A DNA stretch of 64,000 nucleotides from Streptacidiphilus rugosus AM-16. GTDB taxonomy: Bacteria > Actinomycetota > Actinomycetes > Streptomycetales > Streptomycetaceae. The translations under genes and the position numbers were made by a program. The notes beneath the pieces were generated by a model. It saw only the letters and a program-made list of their open reading frames with translations, searched no databases and had not been told where the DNA came from. The stretch is from contig NZ_JQMJ01000004.1 in NCBI RefSeq assembly GCF_000744655.1, positions 5,022,001 to 5,086,000 on the forward strand, read 5' to 3'. Positions 18,487-27,875 of this stretch are shown here, piece by piece; positions within the stretch are counted from its first letter, which is position 1; each line of letters opens with the position of its first letter.

Positions 18487-19245
18487 TCAGGCGCAGATGT
18501 ACTGGTCGGCCCAGGCGCTGATGATGTGGGCCGCCCGCTTCGCCTGCCCGCGGGCGGTCAGCAGGTGGTCCGCGCCTTCGAGGGAGACGAAGCTGCGCGG
18601 GTGGCGCGCCTCGCGGAAGATCTCCCCGGCGTTGGCGATGTCGACGGTGTCGTCCGCGGGCGAGTGCAGGACGATCAGCGGCAGGTTCAACTCGCGGATC
18701 CGGTCGCGCAGGCGGGCCTGACGGACGTCGTCGACGAAGGCCCGCTTCAGCACCAGGGTGCGTCCGCCGACGAACCACTCGTGCGAGCCCTCGCTGATGA
18801 CGCGGTCCACGACGGCGTCGTACTGCCGCTCGACGGTGCGGGGATCGGCCGGCGCGCCGATCGTGGCGACCGCCCGGACGCCGGGCACCTCGGACGCCGC
18901 CGCGATGGCCGCGGCGCCTCCCCAGGAGTGGCCGACCAGCAGGTCCACCGGCGTCCCCCGCTCGGCCATCAACGCCGCCGCGCGGACGGTGTCCTGGACC
19001 TTGACGGTGAAGGAGCCGTCCCCCCAGTCCCCGTCCGACTCCCCGATCCCGAGGTTGTCGTAGCGCAGCATGCCGATCCCCTCGCGGGCCAGCTGCTTGC
19101 TGACCCGCGAGGCGGCGGGCGAGTCCTTGCCGAGAGTGAATCCGTGCACGAACAGGCCCCAGCCCCTGACCTCCCCCTCGGGCAGGTCGATCGTCCCGGC
19201 CAGTTCGGGGCCGACGACGCTCTTGAATCTCACATCTTCACTCAT
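18487..19245 (-). CDS. Alpha/beta hydrolase
   Basis: A 252-residue cytoplasmic alpha/beta hydrolase. The nucleophile elbow is GHSWGG with serine as the likely nucleophile. The oxyanion region is FVHGFTLGKDSP, the acid is probably the aspartate in LHSPADDTVD, and the catalytic histidine lies in LEGADHLL. Sequence style (strand-order LRYDNLGIGESDG and the ADHLL ending) is like the serine aminopeptidase_S33-type hydrolases that are often fused to OsmC domains, but no OsmC domain is present here. Substrate is unknown. It ends at a hairpin and starts 74 bases after the GltB-like gene on the same strand. Confidence 0.85.
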   Translation of the reverse strand: MSEDVRFKSVVGPELAGTIDLPEGEVRGWGLFVHGFTLGKDSPAASRVSKQLAREGIGMLRYDNLGIGESDGDWGDGSFTVKVQDTVRAAALMAERGTPVDLLVGHSWGGAAAIAAASEVPGVRAVATIGAPADPRTVERQYDAVVDRVISEGSHEWFVGGRTLVLKRAFVDDVRQARLRDRIRELNLPLIVLHSPADDTVDIANAGEIFREARHPRSFVSLEGADHLLTARGQAKRAAHIISAWADQYICA

Positions 19246-19318
19246 GCTGGGCTCACTTCGGCGGAACTGTGCGCGGAACGGGGGGCGGACGACGCGGGCG
19301 GGGCGGCGGAAGGACAGG

Positions 19319-20860
19319 TCAGACGGCCGGCGTCCAGTCGGACCTGCTGCCGGTCAGCAGCGCGGTGATCTCCTCGGCGAGGTGCGGGCCGAGCTCGCCC
19401 CAGCCGTCCTTGTAGCCGTAGACGCCGGCCAGGGTGCGGGCCTCGTAGTCGCCGTTGAGGATCTCGATGTCGTTGGCCGTGATGAGCGCCGGGTGCGCGA
19501 CGCCGACCGCCGAGGAGACCTTGGTCAGCTCCTTGCGCAGAGTGCGCAGGTAGACGGCGGCCCGGGTGGACTTCGAGCTCGGGTCGAGGCCGCGGGCCAG
19601 CCACGGGTTCTGCGTGGCGATGCCGGTGGGGCACTTGTCGGTGTGACACTTCTGCGACTGGATGCAGCCGATGGACAGCATCGCCTCGCGGGCCACGTTG
19701 ACCATGTCGGCGCCCAGGGCGAACGCGACCGCGGCGTTGTCGGGCAGGCCGAGCTTGCCCGAGCCGATGAAGGTCAGCTGATCCGTCAGCCCCAGCTCGG
19801 CGAAGGTGCCGTAGACCCGCGAGAAGCCCATCCGGAACGGCAGCGCCACCGAGTCCGCGAAGATTCGCGGCGCGGCGCCGGTGCCGCCCTCGCCGCCGTC
19901 GACGGTGACGAAGTCGACACCGCGGTCACCGCGCTCCATCAGCGTGGCCAGCTCCTGCCAGAAGCCCATCTCTCCGACCGCGCTCTTCACCCCGACCGGC
20001 AGGCCGGTCTCGGCGGCGAGCAGCTCGACGAAGTCGAGCATCGAGTCGACGTCGCCGAACGCGGAGTGCCGCGAAGGGGAGGCGCAGTCCTTGCCGACCG
20101 GGATGCCGCGGATCTCGGCGATCTCCGGGGTCACCTTGGCTCCCGGGAGCATGCCGCCCAGGCCCGGCTTGGCACCCTGGGAGAGCTTGATCTCCAGCGC
20201 CTTGACCGGGGCGCTCGCGACGACGTCCTTGAGCTTGTCGAGGTTGAAGCTGCCGTCCTCGTTGCGGCAGCCGAAGTACGCGGTGCCGATCTGCAGCACG
20301 AGGTCGCCGCCGTTGCGGTGGTACGGCGACAGGCCGCCCTCCCCCGTGTTGTGCATGGTGCCGGCCTGCGCCGCGCCCTTGTTCAGCGCCGTGACGGCCG
20401 CGCCGGAGAGCGAGCCGAAGCTCATCGCGGATATGTTCACCACGCTCGCGGGCCGGAACGCCTTGGCGCGCCCGCGCGGCCCGCCCAGCACCTTGGCCGA
20501 GGGCAGCGGGGACTGCGGGTCGTGCGCGTCGGGCAGCGCGCCGGCGAAGGTGCGCTGCTTGATGTAGGCGTGTCCCTGCACGTGCTCGACGTCGACCTCG
20601 GTGCCGAACCCGAAGTAGTTGTTCTCCTCCTTCGCCGAGGCGTAGATCCAGCTGCGCTGGTCACGGCTGAAGGGGCGCTCCTCCTCGTTGGAGGTCACGA
20701 TGTACTGCCGCAGCTCCGGCCCGATGGTCTCCAGCAGGTACCGGGCGTGCCCGACCACGGGGAAGTTGCGGAGCAGTGCGTGCCTCTTCTGGATGAGGTC
20801 GCGGGCGGCGACCAGCGCCACAGCTGTCGCGGCGACCGCGCCGATCCTCCGGGCGTGCAT
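19319..20860 (-). CDS. FMN-binding glutamate synthase-like protein
   Basis: A 513-residue protein matching the central and FMN domains of the glutamate synthase large subunit, without the glutaminase domain. An N-terminal hydrophobic stretch (IGAVAATAVALVAA) probably anchors it in the membrane. The FMN barrel is marked by MSFGSLSGAA, NTGEGGLSPYH, KLSQGAKPGLGG, VDGGEGGTG and GSGKLGLPDNA. The three cysteines of the 3Fe-4S cluster appear in CIQSQKCHTDKCPTG. Stand-alone proteins of this type are not proven glutamate synthases. An AAGGAGGAAA site stands just before the ATG at 20860. Confidence 0.9.
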   Translation of the reverse strand: MHARRIGAVAATAVALVAARDLIQKRHALLRNFPVVGHARYLLETIGPELRQYIVTSNEEERPFSRDQRSWIYASAKEENNYFGFGTEVDVEHVQGHAYIKQRTFAGALPDAHDPQSPLPSAKVLGGPRGRAKAFRPASVVNISAMSFGSLSGAAVTALNKGAAQAGTMHNTGEGGLSPYHRNGGDLVLQIGTAYFGCRNEDGSFNLDKLKDVVASAPVKALEIKLSQGAKPGLGGMLPGAKVTPEIAEIRGIPVGKDCASPSRHSAFGDVDSMLDFVELLAAETGLPVGVKSAVGEMGFWQELATLMERGDRGVDFVTVDGGEGGTGAAPRIFADSVALPFRMGFSRVYGTFAELGLTDQLTFIGSGKLGLPDNAAVAFALGADMVNVAREAMLSIGCIQSQKCHTDKCPTGIATQNPWLARGLDPSSKSTRAAVYLRTLRKELTKVSSAVGVAHPALITANDIEILNGDYEARTLAGVYGYKDGWGELGPHLAEEITALLTGSRSDWTPAV

Positions 20861-20996
20861 GAACGTTTCCTCCTTGGGGCACGGCTCCGTTGCCGTGCGG
20901 GGTCGAGCGTCGGAATGCGAAAGGCATCGTAGGAGGCCCGGATGACCGGCAGGTGCGCAGGGTGGCCGGTCGGCCTCGGGGACGTGAACCGGCGAC

Positions 20997-21941
20997 TCAG
21001 GCCGGGGGCACGAAGCCCTTGAGCGCGTGCTTGCCGAGCGTGGCGCGCACGGCCTCCGGCAGGGTGGCGACGAGGCTGAACTCCAGGCCCTGTTCCTTGC
21101 GGGCCGCGTCCGCCTCGTTGCCCGCGGGAAGCACCAGGACGGTCGAGTAGCCCTTCCTCGTCGCCCGGGCCCTGCTCTTCGTCGCGGTGACGGGCAGCAC
21201 CTCACCGGTCGCGGCGATGCCGCCGGTCACGGCCACCTCGGCGCGGGCGATGCGGCCGCTCAGCAGGGAGACGACGGCGACGGCGACCGCGAGCGCGGCG
21301 CCCGCGACGTCCTCGGCGGTCGCGCCGGGCGGCACGTCGCCGTAGGGCTCGTCGATCCGCAGGTCGTGCCGGGCGAACCAGTCGGCCGGGAGCTGCGGCA
21401 GCAGCAGCCCGGCGAGGGCGCGCACGGCGGCGACGGCGGTCTCGGCGTCGTGCTGCAGCACGACGCCCAGCGCGCCGGTGGCGGTCACCCGGCCCCTACC
21501 GGGCGTCAGCATCACCGCGACGGGGAGCAGCGTGTCGGCGACGGGCGTCCAGACCATGCCGAGCCGTTGGTCGTAGCGGTGGGCGAGCCGGTCGAGGTCG
21601 GCGCTCAGGTGCACCTTCTCGCGCAGGTCGGCCTCGTAGTCGACGACCACCCTGCTGTGGTCGGCCGGGTCGTACCAGACCGGCACATGGCCGCCCTGCA
21701 GCTTCATCGTGTGGACGCGGGTCAGCACACTCGCCTCGAACGGCAGCTCGGCCCGGTCCTCGGGCACCACCCTGAGCTTCATCGAGCAGTCCGTCCAGCC
21801 GGAGGAGAGATCCGTGTCGGACGCCCAGACGGCCCGGATGCTGCTGCCGCTGCCGACCGTCTTGATCGACAGGATCTCGGCCGTGGCACTGCGTCCGTCG
21901 CGGCGCAGCTCGTTCAACAGGTGCTTGTGCTTGAAGAACAT
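20997..21941 (-). CDS. Lon-type protease domain protein lacking the catalytic serine
   Basis: A 314-residue protein. The N-terminal 180 residues (MFFKHKHLLNELRRDGRSATAEILSI) include a beta-rich segment ending in HVPVWYDPADHSRVVVDYEAD. The C-terminal 130 residues follow the S16 Lon proteolytic domain: EPYGDVPPGATAEDVAGAALAVAV and EVAVTGGIAATGEVLPVTATKSRA. In Lon the serine lies in SAG after the PKDGP turn. Here the corresponding residues are VAG, so the nucleophile is absent, while the lysine of the dyad has a counterpart in TATKSRA. It is therefore probably not a peptidase; a binding or regulatory role is possible. The start at 21941 removes 15 unrelated residues of the longer frame. Confidence 0.7.
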   Translation of the reverse strand: MFFKHKHLLNELRRDGRSATAEILSIKTVGSGSSIRAVWASDTDLSSGWTDCSMKLRVVPEDRAELPFEASVLTRVHTMKLQGGHVPVWYDPADHSRVVVDYEADLREKVHLSADLDRLAHRYDQRLGMVWTPVADTLLPVAVMLTPGRGRVTATGALGVVLQHDAETAVAAVRALAGLLLPQLPADWFARHDLRIDEPYGDVPPGATAEDVAGAALAVAVAVVSLLSGRIARAEVAVTGGIAATGEVLPVTATKSRARATRKGYSTVLVLPAGNEADAARKEQGLEFSLVATLPEAVRATLGKHALKGFVPPA

Positions 21942-22092
21942 CGACGCCCCTCCGCAGGACCACCCCCGGCGGGCGGCGCCCCTCACCTTACGAGCCGCGA
22001 CCGCGGGCGCCGCACCCGGAGATCGCCTGGTCCCGATCGGTGCCGCAGTTGTGACGTGGCGGTGACGAGGGGCGGGGACGCCGTCGCGGGCC

Positions 22093-22728
22093 CTACGGCC
22101 GCGGCGCGGGCAGGCCCGCGATCGCGCGCGGGAAGTAGGTCTGCAGCGGCTCTCCGATGTGGTGCAGCCGCCGGACGAAGTCGCGGGCGCTGCGGACGGC
22201 CTCTGCCTCGAAGTAGCGGGTGGCCCCGTCCGGAGCGCCTCCGGGGGTGTAGTGGATCTGGTACACCGCCTCGTCGCCGAGCACCACCAGATCCGGCAGC
22301 GGGCCGGCGCCGACGAGAGCAGCCGCCTGGTCGTCGGTCAGCACGGAGACGTTCTCGCCGCAGCGGTCCTTGGCGTGCAGGACGTGCAGTTCCCACTGCA
22401 CGTAGGGACTCAGCGGTTCCGCCACCACGCGTGCGCGACGGTGCCCGATCCCGGCCGCGGCGAGCTTCGCCAGTTGCCGCTCGATGTCGGGCTGCGACTC
22501 CCGGATCAGGCTGAGCGACTTCTCCCAGTCGCCGCCCTGGAAGGCCTCCCAGCTGGTGCACCCGCTCTCCTGGTAGTCCTGGAGGCTCTCCAGCTTCCAG
22601 AAGCCCTCGGGGCCGATACGCCAGAACCTGTCCTCGAAGTCGGCGAGGTAGGTCTCCGGGTCGAGACGCAGCCCTCTCGCCCGGTCGAGGAGTGCCCGCA
22701 GTTCGAGGAGTCCGCCCATTCGCCGCAT
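22093..22728 (-). CDS. DUF6879-like hypothetical protein
   Basis: A 211-residue soluble protein. The core WEKSLSLIRESQPDIERQLAKLAAAGIGHRRARVV followed by PYVQWELHVLHAKDRCGENVSVL is the pattern of a protein family (DUF6879) that is abundant in Streptomyces, often next to helix-turn-helix or kinase genes. Here no such partner is adjacent. The N-terminal 60 residues are less typical. The start at 22728 is chosen for the GGAAGG site six bases before it; ATG codons at 22749 and 22719 are alternatives. Function is unknown. Confidence 0.7.
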   Translation of the reverse strand: MRRMGGLLELRALLDRARGLRLDPETYLADFEDRFWRIGPEGFWKLESLQDYQESGCTSWEAFQGGDWEKSLSLIRESQPDIERQLAKLAAAGIGHRRARVVAEPLSPYVQWELHVLHAKDRCGENVSVLTDDQAAALVGAGPLPDLVVLGDEAVYQIHYTPGGAPDGATRYFEAEAVRSARDFVRRLHHIGEPLQTYFPRAIAGLPAPRP

Positions 22729-22837
22729 GCGCCTTCCGCCCAGTGCCATGGCTGATGCGGGGCGAGTGCGCCGACTCACTCCGCGTACGCATCACATCCT
22801 GATCGCATCGCCCCTGCATTGACAAGGGCACATCACA

Positions 22838-22874
22838 GCAGCCGCCCCCGCCCACGGGGGCGAAGGGCGGCTGC
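22838..22874. terminator. Hairpin after the large TPR gene
   Basis: Ten-base perfect arms at 22838-22847 and 22865-22874 enclose a loop that can form a further G/C stem. It lies 11 bases beyond the stop of the TPR gene, ending the Hsp90 operon. Confidence 0.65.
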
Positions 22875-22885
22875 CTGATCGACCC

Positions 22886-25800
22886 TCAGCGGAGGCTGTC
22901 CCTCAGGCGGCGGAGCGTCTGCGCCGCCTGGGGCAGGCGCGCCGAGTCCGCCTCGGCGATCGCCCTGTCGAGTCGCTCGCGCGCCGCGCCCGACCGGTCC
23001 AGCACCCGGCTCTCCACGATGGCGGCGAGCCGGATCGCCTCGAAGCGCGGTGGGGCGGCCGCGTGGCCCGCCTGCTCGTAGACGGCGATGGCCCGCTCGA
23101 ACGCCGCCAGCGCCGCTTCTCCCTCCCCCACGGTTCCGTGCACCTGCCCGCGGGTGTACCAGCACTGCGCCACATCGACCTCGACGCTGCGGAACTGCTC
23201 GCGGGCGGCGTCGGGGAACTCCTCGCGCAGCCGGTCGGCCCGGTCCAGGTAGCCGAGGGCCTCCTCCATGGCCTCCTTGCCCGTGGCCTGGACAAGCTCG
23301 AACGCGAGGGTGCGCAGCGCGTCGCTCAGCTCGGGCAGGTTGGGCGCCTCCGCGTTGGACGCCAGAGCCCGCTCCAGCGCCGCGCGGGCGCCGTCCCAGT
23401 TGCCCGCCTGCGCCAGCGCCGCGGCCGCGGCTGCGGCGGCCGAGGTGAGCGGCCCCTGGTCAGGCCAACGGCCCACCATGTCGGCCAGCAGCAGGAACTC
23501 CCGCGCGGCGTCGCGCGGCTCCTCCAGCGCCAGCAGGCAGTTGGCCAGATCGATGCGGATCTGCGCGGTCAACTGTTCTGCGCCGGAGGGCCCGGACGAC
23601 TCCACGGCGCCGTCCTGGTCCGCGCCGTCCTGGTCCGCACCGTCCTGGCCCGCGCCCTTCGCGGCGCCAGCGGACGGCGCGTCGAGCAGCGACTCCAGCA
23701 CGGCGGCCGCGTCGCCGGTCGCGCCCTGTGCCCGCAGCACCCGGCTCAGCTCCCAGCGCGTCTCGCGCGCCTGCTGCACCTCGCCCTCGCGGTCCATCCG
23801 GGCCGCCGCCTCGGAGAACGCCCGCACCGCCGTCGCATGCTGCCCGGCCCGCAGCGCGACGGAGCCCAGCATCCGGTGCAGCGGCGTCAGCTCGTTGGGC
23901 GGCACGTCCGAGGGAGCCTCGGCGAGCCCACGCTCGAGCTCGGCCATCGCCTCGCCGTGACGCTGCTGCGCATCGAGCGCCAGGGCCAGCAGCAGACGGG
24001 CGCGGGGCAGCCGCCACGGCCAGCCCTGCTCGGTGAAGATCGCGATCGCCGCGCGGGCCGAGGCCTCACCCTCGATCGGGGCGCCGTGCAGGGCCCGGAA
24101 CTCGGCGAGCAGTTCGTGCGACATCGACACCTGCCGGAGCCGACCCGCGGCCGTTCCTTCGGCGATCCCGGCCTCGGCCTCGGCCGCGAACACCTCGGCC
24201 CAGCGCGCGTGCTGCTCCGGACCCTGGGCGCGGAACAGTGCGTGGCGAGCCGTCAGGACCCGGCTCTGCCGGACCACCAGCCGCCGGTCCAGCGTCTCGC
24301 CTTCGTCCTCCCGGCCGCCGGACCCGGCTGCCGCGAGCGCGTCGATGCGCGTCAACAGCTCGTCCAGCTCCGGCATCGCCGCCTCAGCGGCGGCGACACC
24401 GTCCGCGACGTCGCTCCGCACCGACTCGCACCAGACGAGCCTCGCCTCGGACGCGATCACGCGGGCGGTCCGGCCGATCCGCCGGTAGTGCTCGATCGCC
24501 TCGCGCAGGCGGGCGGCGCAGTCGTCCCAGTCCTGCGCGTCGGCCGCGCGCTGGGCCAGCTCCGAGGAGACCTCCCCCGGCAGCAGCTCGTCCCCGTCGA
24601 CGGCGGCTGCGGCAGCCTCGGCGTCACCGCCGACCGCGTCCGCACGGGCGACGCGCTCCAGCACGGCGTCCCACAGGGCCCGGACGGCCGGGCCCCCGAT
24701 CCGGTCACCGGCACGCGCCGCGGCCACCAGTTCCGTGAAGTCCTCCGGCACCTCGGTCGCCGACGGCGCCGACGGGGTGCCGGTCTCCGTGGCGGTCGGC
24801 GCAGCGGTCGGCGCGGCGGTCGCCGCGGCATCGGCCCCGGGCAGCGCCGAGGTCTGGACGCCCAGGTTCAGCGAGGCGGTCAGCGGCCGGCCGGCAAGCC
24901 GTTCCCTTCGGCGCGCGGAGACGGCGTCGTTGCCGTTGCGCGCGTCGAAGCGCGACGCCAGCTCGTCCGCCTGCGCGGCGACGGCATCCCGCAGTGACGA
25001 GACGGTCCACTCCGTGCCGAGCGGCCCGGCGCACGGCAGTTCGCCGTGGCCGGTCCCGACCAGCCGGGCCAGCAGCACCTGGACGCCGGTGAGGAACTCG
25101 AGTCGACTGGACGGATCGGCGGCGAAACCGAACGCCGCGCGGTTCTGCGCCAGCAGTTCGAGGCCCCGTGCCGCGTTTCCGGTCAGTGCGCAGAACTCCA
25201 GGTGCTGACCGACCGGGGTGAGCTCCGCCTCGTTCCCGCGGACCTTGCGGTAACCGGTGAGGTGCGCGGCCCGGGCCTCTTCGAGCCGCCCCAGGCGCAG
25301 CAGCGGGAGCAGGGCCAGGGCCTGGCTGTTGTGCGGCTCCTCGTCACAGCTGTGCTCGCCGTCGAAGGTCGGCCGCAGCTCCGCCAGTCCGCGCTCGTCC
25401 TCTCCGCAGCGGAAGTGGTAGCCCGCCCGGGACCTCGCCTCGCAGGCGGCGCAGTCGCTGAACTGCGTCCGCCCCCTGGTCGCCCACAGCTCGTAGGCCA
25501 GTTCCTCGCCGTCGCCCAACTGCCGTGCCAGGAAGAACTCCTGTGCGTAGACGGGCTGCAGCTCGTGTCCTGCCTCCTGGTAGCGGCGCCGCATCTCGGC
25601 GATCCAGCCGCGGATCGAGGCGAGCGGCACGTCGGGGGTGGTCAGCAGGCCGGTGCCGACCCACTTGAAGAACCAGAACAGCCGGTAGACCTCGTCCTCG
25701 CTGAACGCCTTGGGGTTGGCGTCCCACAGACGCAGCAGGCGGGCGAAGGCGACCGGGTACTTCACCGACTCGCCGCTGCCGTGGTAGGCGCGCATCAGCT

Positions 25801-25966
25801 CCACCAGGGCCGAGACGGTGACCTCGTCGTCGCCGAAGGCCTCGGCGGCCTCCACCAGGTCCTCGGCGATCGCGGCCGTGGGGCGCCCCTTGGGCCGCTC
25901 CCGGTTCTCACCGAGGGCCTGGAAGAACTCGTCCCTGGTGGTGGGCGTCATGGTGGGTGCGGTCAT
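22886..25966 (-). CDS. Large tetratricopeptide-repeat protein of an Hsp90-type operon
   Basis: A 1026-residue soluble protein built mainly of helical repeats. Recognisable TPR-like units occur in the C-terminal two thirds, for example HGEAMAELERGLAEAPSDVPPNELTPLHRMLGSVALRAGQHATAVRAFSEAAARM and GEGEAALAAFERAIAVYEQAG. A cysteine-containing segment near residue 180 (FSDCAACEARSRAGYHFRCG) may bind metal. An Ala/Thr/Pro linker lies near residues 380-410, and a DQDGA tandem repeat near residue 780. The ATG overlaps the stop of the Hsp90-like gene by four bases. TPR proteins commonly dock on Hsp90, so this may be a cofactor of the neighbouring ATPase; that is inference. Confidence 0.8.
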   Translation of the reverse strand: MTAPTMTPTTRDEFFQALGENRERPKGRPTAAIAEDLVEAAEAFGDDEVTVSALVELMRAYHGSGESVKYPVAFARLLRLWDANPKAFSEDEVYRLFWFFKWVGTGLLTTPDVPLASIRGWIAEMRRRYQEAGHELQPVYAQEFFLARQLGDGEELAYELWATRGRTQFSDCAACEARSRAGYHFRCGEDERGLAELRPTFDGEHSCDEEPHNSQALALLPLLRLGRLEEARAAHLTGYRKVRGNEAELTPVGQHLEFCALTGNAARGLELLAQNRAAFGFAADPSSRLEFLTGVQVLLARLVGTGHGELPCAGPLGTEWTVSSLRDAVAAQADELASRFDARNGNDAVSARRRERLAGRPLTASLNLGVQTSALPGADAAATAAPTAAPTATETGTPSAPSATEVPEDFTELVAAARAGDRIGGPAVRALWDAVLERVARADAVGGDAEAAAAAVDGDELLPGEVSSELAQRAADAQDWDDCAARLREAIEHYRRIGRTARVIASEARLVWCESVRSDVADGVAAAEAAMPELDELLTRIDALAAAGSGGREDEGETLDRRLVVRQSRVLTARHALFRAQGPEQHARWAEVFAAEAEAGIAEGTAAGRLRQVSMSHELLAEFRALHGAPIEGEASARAAIAIFTEQGWPWRLPRARLLLALALDAQQRHGEAMAELERGLAEAPSDVPPNELTPLHRMLGSVALRAGQHATAVRAFSEAAARMDREGEVQQARETRWELSRVLRAQGATGDAAAVLESLLDAPSAGAAKGAGQDGADQDGADQDGAVESSGPSGAEQLTAQIRIDLANCLLALEEPRDAAREFLLLADMVGRWPDQGPLTSAAAAAAAALAQAGNWDGARAALERALASNAEAPNLPELSDALRTLAFELVQATGKEAMEEALGYLDRADRLREEFPDAAREQFRSVEVDVAQCWYTRGQVHGTVGEGEAALAAFERAIAVYEQAGHAAAPPRFEAIRLAAIVESRVLDRSGAARERLDRAIAEADSARLPQAAQTLRRLRDSLR
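23608..23652. repeat. Three 15-base tandem units inside the TPR gene
   Basis: Two identical units and a third with two changes encode the run GADQD/GADQD in a disordered linker between helical repeats. Such an in-frame repeat can vary in copy number between strains without breaking the protein. Confidence 0.8.
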
Positions 25967-27864
25967 GACTGTGCCCTCCCGTCTCCGCTGCCGTTGTTGT
26001 GTCCGCTGTCGTTGGTGTTCCCGCCGCCGATCGCCGCCTGGGCCGCGAAGTCGATCAGGCCCAGGAAGGACCGGTTGAGCAGCGCGTGGTCCGACGGCCG
26101 CAGCGGTCGCCGGGAGAGCAGCAGGGCCTGCCCGTAGAGCGCTTCGATCGCCGTCTCCGACAGCTCCGTGTGGGACGTCCCCGCGAGTTCCGCGAGCTTG
26201 CGGATCAGCGGATTGAGGTGGTTGACGATCAGTTGGGCACGCGGCGCGGACGAGCTGAGCGACCCGAGGATCCCGGCCCACAGTTCGTCCGCCCCCGCGG
26301 ACAGCTCGCTGCGCCGGCGCTCGTGCCTGGCCTCGCGGTTGTCCACGAGCATCGCCGGCACCCCCACCGGCTGGAAGGAGCGCAGCACCACGTCGGTGTC
26401 GAAGCGGTCCACGACCTTGCGGGCACGGGCCAGGAACGGTGCGGCCGCAAGCTCCGCCGCCGGGTCGACGCTGTCGAGATGCGCGCTGACGGTCTCAGGG
26501 TCCAGGTCCGCGACCGTCACGCCGGGCCGGACCTGCGGGAGTTGGTGCACCAGCTCCCGGTCGTACACGTAGCCGCCGTTGACCACACCGAGCCCGGCGG
26601 CAGCGGCGATGGGAGCGACCTGCCGGAACTCCTCGACCGACTGCGTGACCAGCACCACGGGGTGCGCGCGGGCGAACTCGTCCAGGCTGACGGTGCCGTC
26701 CGTGGTCTCGAACGGCAGCCACGGCAGCAGCAGTCGGAGCAGTTGGTCGTCGTAGCGGGCCAGCGCCTTCACCGCGAGGTGGTGAACGTCGAGGAAGCGG
26801 CGCAGCAGGGAGAGGTCCGAGGCCGCGAGTCCGGTCAGCCACTGCCGGATCCGCTCGCCGATGGCGTCCCTGACCGCGCCCAGGGTCTCGTCCTCGTACA
26901 GCGCCTCGCGTGAGGCGGTCGGGCGCAGACCGGTGGTGTCGACCACGCAGGAGACGAAGAAGGCCCAGTCGGGGACCAGTTCCGTCGCCTGGTCGGACAG
27001 GAGCATCCCCTTGAGGTGCACCCGGTTGCCGGACCGCTTGGTCGGGTGCGCGGGCGTCGGCAGCACGAAGGCCACGCCCTTGAGCCCGACCAGCGGGATG
27101 TCCAGGTCGATGGTGTCGAGCGGGGTGAAGTCGAAGACGGACTTGCCGTACGCGGCCAAGGCCTCGCGGCGGGCGAAGGGCGATCCGTACGGCCGCTCCC
27201 ACACCGGCGGCGTGTCGTTGACCCGGATCAGGTCGCCGTTCCGGTCGACCACCTCGACCTGGTACCGCAGCAGGGAGCCGAAGTGCCGGGCCAGGCCCAC
27301 CACCTGGCCGTGCTGCAGCCACTCGCTGCCCTCGGCGCGCGGGGTCAGCGTGACGGTGGTGCCGGGCTGCGCCACGGTGCCGGCGGGCAGGGTGCGGATG
27401 CTGTACGTGCCGTCGCTGCGGCCACGCCACTCGACGGCGGGCGCGCCCGCCTCCCGCGCGCTGCGCGAGACGACCGTGATCTCGTCCGCGACGACGAAGC
27501 AGGCCAGCAGGCCGATGCCGAACTGCCCGATGAAGTCGGCGCGGGCGGCGGAGAGGTCGAGTTCCCCGTCGGCGCTGCGCTTGGAGGAACGGCCGATGGT
27601 GGCCAGGAAGGTGTGGACGTCCGATTCGGTGAGCCCGACGCCGGAGTCCTCGACGACGATGCCGCCGCCGACGCCGGTACGGATGGTGATCCGCGCCGGA
27701 GCCTCGGGGTCGAGCAGCCGCCGCGCGGTGATCGCGTCGACGGCGTTCTGCATGAGCTCCCGGAGGTAGACCTTCGGCGAGGAGTAGAGATGGTGCGACA
27801 ACAGGTCGACGAGACCGCGCAGGTCGACCTGGAAGGTGTGGCCCGGCGGCTGGGGTGTGGTCAC
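25963..27864 (-). CDS. Hsp90-family (HtpG-like) GHKL ATPase
   Basis: A 633-residue protein of the Hsp90 family. The ATP-binding GHKL motifs are in order: YLRELMQNAVDAI, VVEDSGVGLTESDV, ATIGRSSKR (ATP lid region) and GQFGIGLLACF. The middle domain has the arginine-containing segment DTTGLRPTASREALYED, corresponding to the client- and ATP-contacting loop of HtpG. The C-terminal third diverges from E. coli HtpG and ends in a Gly/Asn-rich tail. It is translationally coupled (ATGA) to the TPR gene after it and starts 11 bases after the anchor protein gene. It is probably a specialised paralogue. Confidence 0.9.
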   Translation of the reverse strand: MTTPQPPGHTFQVDLRGLVDLLSHHLYSSPKVYLRELMQNAVDAITARRLLDPEAPARITIRTGVGGGIVVEDSGVGLTESDVHTFLATIGRSSKRSADGELDLSAARADFIGQFGIGLLACFVVADEITVVSRSAREAGAPAVEWRGRSDGTYSIRTLPAGTVAQPGTTVTLTPRAEGSEWLQHGQVVGLARHFGSLLRYQVEVVDRNGDLIRVNDTPPVWERPYGSPFARREALAAYGKSVFDFTPLDTIDLDIPLVGLKGVAFVLPTPAHPTKRSGNRVHLKGMLLSDQATELVPDWAFFVSCVVDTTGLRPTASREALYEDETLGAVRDAIGERIRQWLTGLAASDLSLLRRFLDVHHLAVKALARYDDQLLRLLLPWLPFETTDGTVSLDEFARAHPVVLVTQSVEEFRQVAPIAAAAGLGVVNGGYVYDRELVHQLPQVRPGVTVADLDPETVSAHLDSVDPAAELAAAPFLARARKVVDRFDTDVVLRSFQPVGVPAMLVDNREARHERRRSELSAGADELWAGILGSLSSSAPRAQLIVNHLNPLIRKLAELAGTSHTELSETAIEALYGQALLLSRRPLRPSDHALLNRSFLGLIDFAAQAAIGGGNTNDSGHNNGSGDGRAQS

Positions 27865-27875
27865 TGGAGCGGTTC

